A DNA stretch of 64,000 nucleotides from JAFAGX01 sp035623255 (GCA_035623255.1 DASPTU010000061.1:1-64000), one strand, 5' to 3'; shown: positions 35,538 to 45,559, counted from the stretch's first letter. The notes: generated from the letters alone by a model not told the origin. Translations and numbers: made by a program.

Positions 35538-38081
35538 TTACTTTTGAAACTTGACGTATATACCACGCGCTTGGTCGAGAAGGTTGAGTACCGAAGTTTT
35601 CTCTGCGTCCGTGTTCCAGTCATGATTGGCTTTGGCGGATTCCATCAGGCGATCGAGCCATGCCAAAAAGTAGGAGGCGTCCTCGGGCGATTTCGCGCTG
35701 GATCCAGCCACGCTAATGTAAACCGGGCTAGTAGTCGCGTAGGGATATAGATCCAAAACCGGATATTCGGATTTATTGCTCCAGGCTCGCAGCAGACACC
35801 AGCCGCTCCGGGAAAGCGGGAGAACATCCTGAACGTCGGCGGTTTCGCGATCCCCGCCTAGCTTCAAATCACGAGCAACTTCGCCATTACATACCACCTG
35901 GAAGTGATCGACGGGCACGATCGAGCGCATCCAGGCCGTGAACTTGACCCGATTCTGCCCGGCTGGAAGCGTAATCTCGTCGCCAGGGTCTTTGCCTCCA
36001 ACAGTGAAACCAAGCAGCGGGCCATTTGTGGCAAAGGTATGCCCCTGCTTTAGCGATCCAAGCCAGGCGGAGATGTTGAGCGGGCCGGGCGGGATCTTCA
36101 CGTACACGCGATTCAGACCTACCGGTCCACGAAGTGAGGCATAGTTCGCCATAGCATCCGTGCCTGCTGCGGCAGGAAGATGAAAGCCCAGATTCAGAAG
36201 GCGATACCAGACATCCGCGGTAGATTTGTGCTCGCTGAAGCCGACCACCTCGATGTAATCCACCTTGCCCAACGCAACGTCGACCGGCAGTTCGTCGGTG
36301 AGGGATGCGTCTTTGGCCGGGTCGGGAATGGCGTCAAAAGGATGAGCATAGCCGACGAGTGCATGCTGGGCATGAGCCATGTCTGCTACGTCTGCATTGG
36401 TGGGTACAAGGCTCGCAGCGGCGGTGCCCGGGTATGCTGCGTAGCCTGGGATGAGGAGGATTCGTGTGAGGTTTAACAGGCCCAAATGCCCCCAATAGCT
36501 GGTATGGAATTCCTGACCGTGAAAGAGGAGATTTGTAGGCGTCGAGGCCTGATCAGGTTTCGGGCTGAAGTAAGAGATATCCGGAATACGCTGCTCTTTG
36601 TTGACAATTAGATCTTCGACGATCGGCAGGTTTTCCGCGACGGCTTGCGCAACCAGGTGCGCAGGCGTGTTTCGGTATGTGCCACCGTAGTTCATGTGAA
36701 CGTGGGCGTCACCGCTGACCCATCGGGAGCCTGATTCCAGCGGAATCTTGAGCGGCTGCAGGCGAATCGTGAGTTTTGCAGATTCGTCAGGTGCGATGTG
36801 AATGGTCTGTGCTGCGGCGCGAAATTCGAAGCCCTTCATGGCTTCTACAGTTACGTTTCCGGGCGGAACATCAAGCTTTGCAACTCCGGACATATGGAAA
36901 TAATGTGCTTCAAATGGGCGCTCGGCGCGTACGAAGTTATCGTCAGCATGCATCCAGACGTCATCGGGAGCGTAGGTACGGCCGTCAGCGCCGGTGACTG
37001 AAACCCGCGCCGGCGTTGGCTTTCCCGATGGATCAAGCACGGCGATCAAAATGCGGACCATGGGATTGAGATATCGCCGCTGGTTGATAGCGACCTGAGT
37101 TTGAGCTCCCCCGGGAATCTCCTGAGTCCACAGAGAGGTGTTTCCCCCTCGATTCGAAATGAAGGCGATCTTCTTCCCGTCAGGCGACCAGCGCGGATTG
37201 ATATTGTCGAAGTCGCCATACGAAAGGGGAAATGCGTCGCCTCCGTCCGATGGCATGATCCAAAGCTGGTGCCATTGCCGGCCCAGATAAGAGGCGTACA
37301 CCATGCGTTTGCCGTCCGGAGAGAAGTCGGGGCGAGCTCTCCAGGTGGTTTCCTCGTAATGAATTTCGTGAGCCTCTGCCCCAGGCTCCGCCTTCATCCG
37401 CCAGAAACCGCCGGTGCCGTAGATGTGGCCGCGATTCGAGATGAAGAGCAGTTCCGAGCCATCGCGCGACCAGGTTGGGCTGATCTCGTGATCGAATTCG
37501 CTGTAATAGTAGCGTGGCAGATTGCTGCGACTTTCGCCGGTTGCTCGCTGGACGTTGCGCAGCTCGACGTTGATGAAGTCACCCACGAAGATGTGGAAAT
37601 GCCCCTTATACGACGTGGAAACAAAAGCAATGCGTTTGCCGTCGGGGGAGAAACGCGGCTCTACGTTGACCGCACCACCGGAGGTAAGCTGACGCGATTG
37701 CCGGGTGTCCAGATTGAGCACCCAAAGCTCGATCGCATCTTTGTTGTACGACGAGTACACGAGCCAATGGCCGTCCGGCGAGACGTCTGGCTGGTAATCG
37801 TATCCCGGGCCGGCCGTTAGTTGCTCAGCGGTTGCCGAATCGAAATTCTGCTTCCAGAGCGATCCGGCCATTGAGTACGCCAGAGTGTGCGAATCAGGCA
37901 GCCAGGCTGCGGAACTCGGCCCGGTTGTGAGTTGTGGCAGGTACATCTCGCGGTAGTAATAGGGATGCGGAAGATCGATCTGCTTCAAGACGAGCTCGCG
38001 TTGGGCAACGACGGGCAATGCCGTGCACAAAAGGACGAGGCTTAAGAGTGTTGGGTTGGACAGACATCCAGTTTTCTGCAT
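35538..38081 (-). CDS. TolB-like propeller fused to CehA/McbA-type metallohydrolase
   Basis: 847 residues. After a signal peptide, several WD40/PD40-type repeats (SPDGKRIAFVS, SPDGHWLVYSS, SPDGKRMVYAS, SPDGKKIAFIS) form a propeller at about residues 60-330, followed by a hinge with a beta domain. Next comes a metallohydrolase domain with GDAHVHMNYGG (His pair), a later GYAHPFD and AAAGTDAM, as in PHP-like CehA/McbA family hydrolases. Probably a secreted hydrolase. Substrate is unknown; carbamate or phosphoester-type activities occur in the family. Confidence 0.84.
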   Translation of the reverse strand: MQKTGCLSNPTLLSLVLLCTALPVVAQRELVLKQIDLPHPYYYREMYLPQLTTGPSSAAWLPDSHTLAYSMAGSLWKQNFDSATAEQLTAGPGYDYQPDVSPDGHWLVYSSYNKDAIELWVLNLDTRQSRQLTSGGAVNVEPRFSPDGKRIAFVSTSYKGHFHIFVGDFINVELRNVQRATGESRSNLPRYYYSEFDHEISPTWSRDGSELLFISNRGHIYGTGGFWRMKAEPGAEAHEIHYEETTWRARPDFSPDGKRMVYASYLGRQWHQLWIMPSDGGDAFPLSYGDFDNINPRWSPDGKKIAFISNRGGNTSLWTQEIPGGAQTQVAINQRRYLNPMVRILIAVLDPSGKPTPARVSVTGADGRTYAPDDVWMHADDNFVRAERPFEAHYFHMSGVAKLDVPPGNVTVEAMKGFEFRAAAQTIHIAPDESAKLTIRLQPLKIPLESGSRWVSGDAHVHMNYGGTYRNTPAHLVAQAVAENLPIVEDLIVNKEQRIPDISYFSPKPDQASTPTNLLFHGQEFHTSYWGHLGLLNLTRILLIPGYAAYPGTAAASLVPTNADVADMAHAQHALVGYAHPFDAIPDPAKDASLTDELPVDVALGKVDYIEVVGFSEHKSTADVWYRLLNLGFHLPAAAGTDAMANYASLRGPVGLNRVYVKIPPGPLNISAWLGSLKQGHTFATNGPLLGFTVGGKDPGDEITLPAGQNRVKFTAWMRSIVPVDHFQVVCNGEVARDLKLGGDRETADVQDVLPLSRSGWCLLRAWSNKSEYPVLDLYPYATTSPVYISVAGSSAKSPEDASYFLAWLDRLMESAKANHDWNTDAEKTSVLNLLDQARGIYVKFQK

Positions 38082-38132
38082 GAATGGCGGATTATATCGG
38101 ACTAACTGGCCGCGTGGCGCAAGCCGATGGCC

Positions 38133-39872
38133 CTATTTCGGAACTATGGGGAGTGTGATGTGGGATGGATGTTGGCGGTCAGCGAAAACCGAAATCTTTG
38201 CCCTGCTGAGCTTCGCGGAGTTCGCTTCTGAATCGCCGTTTTGGGGGTTGCGGGAGAAGTTGGGAAAGAAAGTCGCCGAGATCTGCAGACGGAGACGATG
38301 GCCTTTGGCGAAGAGATTGCTCGTGATCAGGTCGTCCACATGGATCTCGTAAATGTTGCCAGGTTCGAGGAGTTGGCGGCCGCGAGACAAGTCGCGATAG
38401 CTGGCGCGCTGCACGTCCAATCCTGGACTCATCAGATTAAACGCAGTGCCGTCGGGCGCGACGTCCAATAGGCGTGTCCAAACATCCATATCCCGACAAT
38501 CACAGGCAACAAAGATCTCCGCGTGAATTGGACCCGTTACTTCTAAATCGCGCTCAAGCGGAGCGGAATCGAACGTGAGGACATCTTTGCGATCTGACAA
38601 TTTGCGGTAATCGTGAGCGCCGGAGGTGCTGTAAGTGTTGGTTACTGGGGTTTCAGGGTCCGAGATGAAAGAAATCGACTGAGAACGTATCTTGGGCGAG
38701 ATTGCAGGCAGAAGACTTGACGGCTCGGCATGAAGATAGTAGGAAGTAACTTTCGCTGCCGGCGGCCAAGTCGTACCGTCGTGCCATCGGTTTTCACCCA
38801 TGACGAAATAACGCACTGGCGCTTCTGTCTCGATACCGTTTTGCAGGCCGCGAAGATAGTGATCCATCCAGCGAAGAACGACTTCGTCGTAGTCGATCAG
38901 AGCAGCGAGGCCGAAATCGCGTTCGCCGGAATGAGGGCTGTGAGTAGAGTCGACTCCGTGCACCCAGGGACCGAGCAGCAGATGAGTGTGAGGATCAGCC
39001 TGACCAGCCCGGGATTTCAAAAGCCCTAAGAAGTTTGTGGTGGCTCCCTCGGGACCGTAGTTATCGTCGTACCAGGCCGAGAGGTTGAGCACGGCCGCAT
39101 GCACGCGATCGTATTTGTTGCGCAGCTCACACCAGTCCCACCACGAATCCTCGGGCGGATGTCCCAGCCACTCCAAGTAATACGGAGCAACGGGGCGTAG
39201 CTCCTCAACGTGGTTCAAAGGGACGGTGTGGAGCATTCTCGGGCCGAACTCGCGCCAAGCTGCAAGCGCTTCTTCATACGTTTTCGGACCAGGAGAGTTT
39301 TTCTTGACGCGGACATCAGGGGCGATGTTGTCCCAGATCCATTCGATCCATGAGAGATCCCAAAGTCCGTGCGCATAGAAGAAGTTCTGCGGAGTAGAAA
39401 ACGTCATGGCCGGAACCATCGCTTTGAGGTGAGGTGGGCTTTGCACTGCAGCGAGCCATTGCACTGCTCCGGGATACGACAGCCCGAATGTGCCCACATC
39501 GCCGTTCGACCATGGCTGTGCGGCGGCCCATTCGATGGTGTCGTAGCCATCTCGGCCTTCATTCTGATAAGGGGTAAACTCGCCGTCGGAGGCATAGCGA
39601 CCACGCACATCCTGCACGACTACGGCATAGCCGCTCTGCACAGCGTTCCGAAAAGTAGTGTATTCCTGAAGGGCAAACTCCTTGCCGTACGGGGTACGGT
39701 AGACCAGCACAGGGAAGCGGCCGTTAGCGGCGGGCCGCAAAATGTCGGCGCGAAGCACGATACCGTCGCGCATGGACACGGCGACATCCTTGTCAAACAG
39801 TTCTGCGTTTGTGCGAGCAGCAAAGGCCAACGCCATACTCAGAATGCCCACGATGAAGCAGCAAGGTGTCAT
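38133..39872 (-). CDS. CocE/NonD-family alpha/beta hydrolase (X-Pro dipeptidyl peptidase S15-like)
   Basis: 579 residues with an N-terminal signal. The hydrolase domain has the nucleophile elbow GLSYPG (Ser) and upstream VQDVRGRY, and ends in the jelly-roll domain of the CocE/PepX family (ITSNLFAKGHRLRLQIS). Likely secreted and acting on esters, amides or Xaa-Pro peptides. It follows the metallohydrolase on the same strand after 51 bases and may be co-transcribed with it. The reverse-strand start at 39872 faces the transporter gene. Confidence 0.86.
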   Translation of the reverse strand: MTPCCFIVGILSMALAFAARTNAELFDKDVAVSMRDGIVLRADILRPAANGRFPVLVYRTPYGKEFALQEYTTFRNAVQSGYAVVVQDVRGRYASDGEFTPYQNEGRDGYDTIEWAAAQPWSNGDVGTFGLSYPGAVQWLAAVQSPPHLKAMVPAMTFSTPQNFFYAHGLWDLSWIEWIWDNIAPDVRVKKNSPGPKTYEEALAAWREFGPRMLHTVPLNHVEELRPVAPYYLEWLGHPPEDSWWDWCELRNKYDRVHAAVLNLSAWYDDNYGPEGATTNFLGLLKSRAGQADPHTHLLLGPWVHGVDSTHSPHSGERDFGLAALIDYDEVVLRWMDHYLRGLQNGIETEAPVRYFVMGENRWHDGTTWPPAAKVTSYYLHAEPSSLLPAISPKIRSQSISFISDPETPVTNTYSTSGAHDYRKLSDRKDVLTFDSAPLERDLEVTGPIHAEIFVACDCRDMDVWTRLLDVAPDGTAFNLMSPGLDVQRASYRDLSRGRQLLEPGNIYEIHVDDLITSNLFAKGHRLRLQISATFFPNFSRNPQNGDSEANSAKLSRAKISVFADRQHPSHITLPIVPK

Positions 39873-39962
39873 ACGAACGGCTCTCTTTCACAGGGCTACA
39901 AGGAAGTACCGCTGAACCGTGCGGGCGCCCAGCCTTAAAGAGTTCTGATATCGTATCAGCGC

Positions 39963-41345
39963 ATGCGGCGAATCAGCGTCATCTTGTCCATGGTCCTCGT
40001 TGCTGTCGCCGCGCTGACTGCCGCCGCCCAGTTTCTCGGCCTTTTCCATGTTCCACAAACTGTGCTTGGGGGCACCCGTTGGCTGGCGCTGGCTGGGCTG
40101 GTTGTTTACGGCTGCTCTCGCCCTTCGCTGACGGTGTGGATCATCCTAGGCATGCTGATGGGCGGGGAAATTGGGCATGACTTTCCCAGCTTCGCGGTCC
40201 ACTTACGAATACTGGCGCAGATTTTTCTTCGCCTCATCAAAGTGATCATAGCTCCGCTCTTGTTTGCCACGCTTGTCAGCGGAATCGCAGGCCATAGCGA
40301 TCTGAAAAGAGTCGGACGCATGGGCCTGAAGGCAATCATTTATTTCGAATTGGTAACAACGATTGCACTCTTCATCGGCCTGGCGGCGATCAATATCAGT
40401 AAAGCCGGGCTTGGAGTGCAGATTCCGAGCACTTTAGCGGAGGCGGTCAATGCAGAGAAAATGTCCGCTGCGGAAACCGTGCTGCACGTCTTCCCGGAAA
40501 ACATCGCCAAATCCGTGGCGGAGAATCAGATCCTGCAAGTTGTCGTTTTCAGCATTCTGTTCGGGATCGCGTTGGCCATGGTGAAGAACGCCGACAGGCA
40601 GCGGCCCATGCTGGCGTTCACAGAGAGCCTGACTGAGGTGATGTTCAAATTCACGAACATCGTGATGCTGTTTGCCCCAGTCGGAGTGCTGGGCGCCGTG
40701 GCTTATACGGTGGCATCGAGCGGCGCCGGGCTGCTCGGCAGCTTAGCGAAATTGTTGTTGAGCCTGTACGCCGCGTTGGTTGTCTTCGTCGTAGGTGTCT
40801 TATTGCCGATTGCGTGGTTGGCAAAAGTACCGATAGGACCTTTTGTTCGCGCGATTGCTGGGCCAACTTCGATTGCATTCGGCACTTCGAGTTCTGAAGC
40901 GGCCCTGCCACCAGCCATGGAGCAAATGGAGGAGTTGGGCATACCGCGGTCGATTGTGGCTTTCGTCATGCCGACCGGGTATAGCTTCAACCTCGCCGGC
41001 TCGACGCTCTATCTTTCTTTGGCAGCCGTGTTCGTGGCGCAGGCCTCCGGGCTCCATTTGAGCTTCGGCCGTCAGCTTTACATCATGCTGGTGCTGATGC
41101 TGACCAGCAAAGGCGTGGCCGGGGTTTCCCGAGCGGCAATTGTGGTTTTACTCGCGACAGCGGCCACGGTCGGATTGCCAAGCGAACCGATTTTCATTCT
41201 GCTGGGCATCGACCAGTTCATGGACATGGGCCGAACGGCGGTGAATGTAATCGGTAACTGCCTGGCGACCGCAGTTATTGCGAAATGGGAGGGGGAATTT
41301 CCGGTATATCAGCCGTCCTCTACCTTGGAAGCTGCTTCGAGGTGA
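39963..41345 (+). CDS. dicarboxylate/amino acid:cation symporter (DAACS family)
   Basis: 460 residues with eight or more helices. The family serine hairpin GTSSSEAALP is present. The signature usually written NMDGT/NLDGT reads NLAGST here, so the Asp that helps bind sodium in GltPh is replaced by Ala. It therefore belongs to the family, but coupling may differ (e.g. protons). The two amino acids or C4-dicarboxylates transported cannot be chosen. Divergent from the CocE-type gene. Confidence 0.88.
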   Translation: MRRISVILSMVLVAVAALTAAAQFLGLFHVPQTVLGGTRWLALAGLVVYGCSRPSLTVWIILGMLMGGEIGHDFPSFAVHLRILAQIFLRLIKVIIAPLLFATLVSGIAGHSDLKRVGRMGLKAIIYFELVTTIALFIGLAAINISKAGLGVQIPSTLAEAVNAEKMSAAETVLHVFPENIAKSVAENQILQVVVFSILFGIALAMVKNADRQRPMLAFTESLTEVMFKFTNIVMLFAPVGVLGAVAYTVASSGAGLLGSLAKLLLSLYAALVVFVVGVLLPIAWLAKVPIGPFVRAIAGPTSIAFGTSSSEAALPPAMEQMEELGIPRSIVAFVMPTGYSFNLAGSTLYLSLAAVFVAQASGLHLSFGRQLYIMLVLMLTSKGVAGVSRAAIVVLLATAATVGLPSEPIFILLGIDQFMDMGRTAVNVIGNCLATAVIAKWEGEFPVYQPSSTLEAASR

Positions 41346-41364
41346 TTGTGTAGCGGAAGAACAG

Positions 41365-42054
41365 ATGAATTCAGAAAAACGGCTCGTCTTCGTGGCAGGT
41401 GGGACGGGATATCTCGGGCGTCCCCTGATTATAGAACTGTTGCGACGCGGTCATAGTGTGCGGGCATTGGTCCGCGCTGGCTCGGAAGGCAGGCTTCCGG
41501 CAGGTTGCACGGTAATTTCGGGAAGTGCGCTGGACGGCAGTTCTTACCAGCAGGCGATTCAGCCGGCCGACACTTTTGTGCACCTGGTAGGGGTATCGCA
41601 TCCCAGTCCGTCGAAAGCGGCGGAGTTTCGCGCGATTGACCAGAAATCCGCCAGCGAGTCGGTAAGCACCGCGAAGGAGACCGGAATCCAGCATTTCGTT
41701 TACGTAAGCGTGGCGCATCCGGCGCCGGTAATGAAAGCTTACATAGCGGCGCGAATGGAGTCCGAGGCCATGCTGCGCGCGAGTGGCATGAATGCAACCA
41801 TTCTTCGACCGTGGTACGTATTGGGTCCCGGGCACCGTTGGCCGTATGCGTTGTTACCAATGTACTGGCTGGCGGAACAGCTGCCCGGCACTAAAGATGG
41901 CGCACGTCGCCTGGGGCTGGTAACGCTCCAGCAAATGTGGCAAGCACTCGTGAACGCAGTCGAGGTCCCATGTAAAGGGGTTTGCGTGGTGGAAGTGCCC
42001 GAAATACGTGCGTCTGCGACATCTGCGCGCGATCACGTCGACCTTCCCGCGTGA
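41365..42054 (+). CDS. NAD(P)-binding atypical SDR (NmrA/NDUFA9-like)
   Basis: 229 residues. An N-terminal Rossmann motif GGTGYLGRPL near residue 10-20 is followed by a loop typical of atypical SDRs (SGSALDGSSYQQAI, HLVGVSHP). The Ser-Tyr-Lys triad is not obvious: YVSVAHP lacks the usual YxxxK. Such proteins often bind NAD(P)H without clear catalysis. The gene is 19 bases after the symporter; ATG 41365 follows GGAAGA. Confidence 0.78.
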   Translation: MNSEKRLVFVAGGTGYLGRPLIIELLRRGHSVRALVRAGSEGRLPAGCTVISGSALDGSSYQQAIQPADTFVHLVGVSHPSPSKAAEFRAIDQKSASESVSTAKETGIQHFVYVSVAHPAPVMKAYIAARMESEAMLRASGMNATILRPWYVLGPGHRWPYALLPMYWLAEQLPGTKDGARRLGLVTLQQMWQALVNAVEVPCKGVCVVEVPEIRASATSARDHVDLPA

Positions 42055-42144
42055 ATTTTCATTTCGAAAATCGTTCGTCCTGCCGAGGGTAACTCAGCGA
42101 ATTACGAAAGCGCATGCACGTGGGATATCTGTTCGCTAGATGTA

Positions 42145-42570
42145 GTGAATGAGATGTTGAGAACTCAGAGAGCTGGGATGCGAAGCGACGAGATTCTCGA
42201 CGACCTGCACATACGGATTCTGCGGATTACAGAAGACCTGCGCGCAATTCAGCAGCAGCTGAATTGCGCCGCCATGCAAGCGCCCGGTGACCCTGAGTTG
42301 ATGGAAGCGCTATGCCAGTTGCCGGAAATGGACTCCCTTCAATACCTGAAGGCAGCTCTCGATCAGATGCGCCACTTCCTGTGGTTCTACACCCAGGTGA
42401 TCACGAATGAATCCGCAGATGCGGAGCAGTTACGGCAGAGCATCCGGCAAACCCCAAGTGCAGAGGCAGCGGTAAGTCCACGGGTTGCGGCTGCGAAAAA
42501 AATGCGGCACGCAGCTGATGCGGCACTTCTACAACTGTTTGCTGACGGCAAAGCCCGGAAGCCGAACTAA
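42145..42570 (+). CDS. hypothetical alpha-helical protein
   Basis: 141 residues, Glu/Gln/Ala-rich, predicted helical, no signal or membrane segment. The sequence is not recognised. GTG 42145 is the assumed start; ATG 42154 or 42178 are alternatives. Codon use fits the surrounding genes, so it is probably real. Confidence 0.6.
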   Translation: MNEMLRTQRAGMRSDEILDDLHIRILRITEDLRAIQQQLNCAAMQAPGDPELMEALCQLPEMDSLQYLKAALDQMRHFLWFYTQVITNESADAEQLRQSIRQTPSAEAAVSPRVAAAKKMRHAADAALLQLFADGKARKPN

Positions 42571-42695
42571 CCCCTTTTCAGTCCTCAATCAGATGGCGGG
42601 CAAAAGCGACCGTAGGGAATTTTCAATTCTCGATTTCCAATTGACCATTTAGAATTCCAAGGTTCGCAGTCACAACTTGAAGTTGGAGATTCTTC

Positions 42696-43139
42696 ATGAT
42701 CAGAAAAATCTGCATTTTTGCGTTTCTCGGGCTGTCCCCCGTGATTTTCGCTCAAGCCAAAGCCAACAATAGCGAACCCACAAAAGTCACCGGCGCGCCG
42801 ACCAAAACGGCGGATGGTCTCGAATACTGGGACATCAAGGTTGGAACCGGCGCAACTGCGCAGAAGGGTCAATCAGCCAGCGTCCATTACACAGGCTGGC
42901 TGACAAACGGAAAGAAGTTTGATAGCTCCGTAGATCGCGGCCAGCCATTCACCGTGGAACCGCTCGGAAGCGCACCGGTGATCCAGGGATGGAATGAAGG
43001 CATTATCGGTATGAAGGTGGGTGGCAAGCGGCAGCTGCGGATTCCCCCCGATTTGGCGTATGGACAGCGCGGCTATCCCGGGGTCATTCCGCCAAACGCG
43101 ACGTTGATCTTCGATGTGGAATTACTGAGCGTGAAGTAA
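42696..43139 (+). CDS. FKBP-type peptidyl-prolyl isomerase, exported
   Basis: 147 residues. A signal peptide (IFAFLGLSPVIFAQA) is followed by a complete FKBP domain: VHYTGWLTNGKKFDSS, VIQGWNEGIIGMKVGGKRQLRIPPDLAYG, PGVIPPNATLIFDVELL. Catalyses cis-trans prolyl isomerisation; probably periplasmic. Single gene with an AT-rich upstream tract. Confidence 0.92.
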   Translation: MIRKICIFAFLGLSPVIFAQAKANNSEPTKVTGAPTKTADGLEYWDIKVGTGATAQKGQSASVHYTGWLTNGKKFDSSVDRGQPFTVEPLGSAPVIQGWNEGIIGMKVGGKRQLRIPPDLAYGQRGYPGVIPPNATLIFDVELLSVK

Positions 43140-43215
43140 GCAGAATGCAGATTGTGGATCTGTGATTTCAGATTGCGGGGCCCGACGGCCAAGGCATCAG
43201 CAATCCGAAATTACC

Positions 43216-43404
43216 CTACGCTTTCACCACTTTGCCGCTGCGAAGGCACGAGGTGCAAACGCGGATGCGTTTGGTAGCGCCTTTGATTCTGGCGCGAACC
43301 GGACGCAGATTGACGTTCCATCGCCGTCGCGACACATTGTGGGCGTGGCTGATGATATTTCCGAATTGCGGCTTCTTGCCGCAGATGTCACAAACTTGTG
43401 CCAT
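43216..43404 (-). CDS. rpmB: 50S ribosomal protein L28
   Basis: 62 residues with the L28 core (GKKPQFGNIISHAHNVSRRRWNVNLRPVR). It keeps the zinc-type CxxC pairs CDIC and CTSC, i.e. the zinc-binding C+ form. Monocistronic, transcribed opposite the FKBP gene. The usual partner rpmG is not nearby. Confidence 0.95.
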   Translation of the reverse strand: MAQVCDICGKKPQFGNIISHAHNVSRRRWNVNLRPVRARIKGATKRIRVCTSCLRSGKVVKA

Positions 43405-43512
43405 TGACTACTCCAGGTAAGTTAACGACTCTATTCTGAAATATTCATTTTATCGGAGTTGGCGCATTCTCGACAACCAAGCGGTGCCGGGCAGAAGCAT
43501 TAATCCTGTGTT

Positions 43513-44556
43513 CTAATCTGGCGGGCGGCGCACCCCGCGCATTCCGAATCGCTCCTCTATAACCGTAAGATTTCGATCCAGTATCACGCCGGCCGAAAGC
43601 ACATTCCGCTCGGTGCGGCCGGGATAGGCAAACCGCAAATCCTTGAAGCGTACGATGTAACCACCTTCTCCGAATGCGATCGGCTCGGTCTCGGTGATGG
43701 GATACTTGGCCCAGTCCAGATACGCGCGTCCGAGGTACGACTTCTTCGCGGCAAGCGTCACCGGAGTTTCTTCCGGTTTGTAGCGGATTTGCATGTCGCC
43801 CTCGGGATCGACGTCTGGAATCGAGGAATCAACCTGCAAGACAGCGAAGAATTTCTCGGTTTCTACCACGCCACTCCAGCGAAATGGACTCCACCAGAAC
43901 GGATAAGCCGAGGCTCGAACCGGGTCGGCACCCTCGTATTGCCGGGCCTGGAGCGCATTCACGGCGCGTCGATGCTCAAAATCGCGAACTCCCCAATAGG
44001 CAAGTATGCCGACGAGAGCCAGACTTGCGCCCACGCGTCCATACGGGTTCTTACGTTTTGGGCCAATCTCCTCGGTAACCAAATTGAAGATCACGGGCAT
44101 GAGCAAGCCGCCGAGCAACAAGATCAGGAGGGCCGGATCAACGATGAACACGATATCCCACGAATACCATCTTTCGGAGAACGGCCAGAAGGGGCGCACT
44201 CCGTAGTTGTTGGTGAAATCAAGCAGAATATGGCTGAGTCCTGCCAGGCAGGCAAAGCCGAACAGCAGTCCCCAGCGCGGGGGCAGAGCGGGGTTTTTCA
44301 CCCGCCGGCCGCCCAGCCGCCACAACAGGTGCACAAAACCGACCACGACAGCGGACACAAGAATGATTCCGAGAAAGGAATGCGTGAAGCCACGGTGATG
44401 AGCAAAGCCGAAAACTGGGCCATTGAATTCGCCGAGAACGTCGAGATCGGGCGCTTCCGCTGCCAGCGTTATGGTTAGCGTGGCCAGCGCGGTCTTGCGA
44501 TTAAATCCGGCTCGGGCGAGGCAGGCGCCGGTCAGGAAGTGAGTAATGGGTTCCAA
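43513..44556 (-). CDS. metal-dependent membrane hydrolase (YdjM/DUF457 family)
   Basis: 347 residues. The N-terminal motif MEPITHFLTGACLARAGF and later HRGFTHSFLG carry the conserved His residues. Several membrane helices run through residues 20-190. This is the DUF457/LexA-regulated, membrane-bound metal-dependent hydrolase family. The substrate is unknown. Reverse-strand start at 44556. Confidence 0.85.
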   Translation of the reverse strand: MEPITHFLTGACLARAGFNRKTALATLTITLAAEAPDLDVLGEFNGPVFGFAHHRGFTHSFLGIILVSAVVVGFVHLLWRLGGRRVKNPALPPRWGLLFGFACLAGLSHILLDFTNNYGVRPFWPFSERWYSWDIVFIVDPALLILLLGGLLMPVIFNLVTEEIGPKRKNPYGRVGASLALVGILAYWGVRDFEHRRAVNALQARQYEGADPVRASAYPFWWSPFRWSGVVETEKFFAVLQVDSSIPDVDPEGDMQIRYKPEETPVTLAAKKSYLGRAYLDWAKYPITETEPIAFGEGGYIVRFKDLRFAYPGRTERNVLSAGVILDRNLTVIEERFGMRGVRRPPD

Positions 44557-44623
44557 AGTGTATGCAGCGAGTGGTCAATTATACGTGTGTCAGCAGGCGG
44601 CAATGTGGCCCTGCGGCGCGCGC

Positions 44624-45559
44624 CTACGGAACCAGCAGATTCACGGCGTCGGAAACAACGGTAATCCTGGCGGGCAGCGTGCCCAGCAATTCGCCGTCGG
44701 CCTCTACAAGAATTCGCGGAGTTGCTGCGCTGGTCGCGGGAGCTGGACAACTGACCGAGTAGCTGTGGACCAGTTCAATGCCGGGAACCTTCCATCGCAC
44801 ACCAATCAGCCCACGAATGATGTAACGCAGATATGCAGCGCGGCTGCGAGTGTGAAATAGCACGAGACGAAGGTCGTCGCGTTCGAGAGAGGCTCCTGGC
44901 GCAAGTTCACGCAGAACACCGCCGAAGTCCTGAATGCGCACCGCTAGCAGTTGCGAGACCTGGGTTCGGCGGAACTGTGCTCCCTCGAAGACGTCAATTT
45001 CGAAATCTTGCATCTTGTGGGTAAGCCAAAGACGCGTTGCCTTCACGTAATAGGCCATCATGCCAAGATGGCGCTTGGCGACTGGATTCAGCTTGTAGAA
45101 GAGGTGAGCGTCGACGCCGATACCAACAGCCACGATGAAATAGCGCTGTTGAGGTGTTTCAGAGAAGTCGTGATAGTCGAGCTTGCCGACAACAATGCGG
45201 CGCGGCTTGGCGCTCAAAATGGCACGAGCGGCGCCGACCGGTGAAAGCGGCAGTCCGAGGTCGTGAGCAAGAGAGTTGGCCGTGCCCAGCGGAATGACGC
45301 CCAGGGCGGCATCGGTACCAACCAAGCCTTGCAAAACGTCGTGGATTGTGCCGTCGCCACCGCAGGCGAAAATTGTGTCGCAACCATCCGCAATGGCTTG
45401 CTGTACCTGCGTCGTTGCACTCCCTGCAACCTCGGTAGCTGCACTGGAAGCTGCAACTCCGCCGGCACGCAGGACCTTAGCAGCGGCTTCAACGTCGGCC
45501 ACGCGACGGTGGCGGCGTCGGCCTGAGAGTGGATTGTAGAGCAGAAGGACCTTGCGCAT
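44624..45559 (-). CDS. diacylglycerol/lipid kinase family protein (YegS/DgkB-like)
   Basis: 311 residues. The kinase motif CGGDGTIHDVLQGLVG lies near residue 66, followed by the substrate-binding loop with GTANSLAHDL. Typical length and order for YegS/BmrU lipid kinases, which phosphorylate diacylglycerol or related lipids at the membrane. It is 67 bases upstream of the DUF457 gene on the same strand and may share a transcript. Confidence 0.88.
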   Translation of the reverse strand: MRKVLLLYNPLSGRRRHRRVADVEAAAKVLRAGGVAASSAATEVAGSATTQVQQAIADGCDTIFACGGDGTIHDVLQGLVGTDAALGVIPLGTANSLAHDLGLPLSPVGAARAILSAKPRRIVVGKLDYHDFSETPQQRYFIVAVGIGVDAHLFYKLNPVAKRHLGMMAYYVKATRLWLTHKMQDFEIDVFEGAQFRRTQVSQLLAVRIQDFGGVLRELAPGASLERDDLRLVLFHTRSRAAYLRYIIRGLIGVRWKVPGIELVHSYSVSCPAPATSAATPRILVEADGELLGTLPARITVVSDAVNLLVP

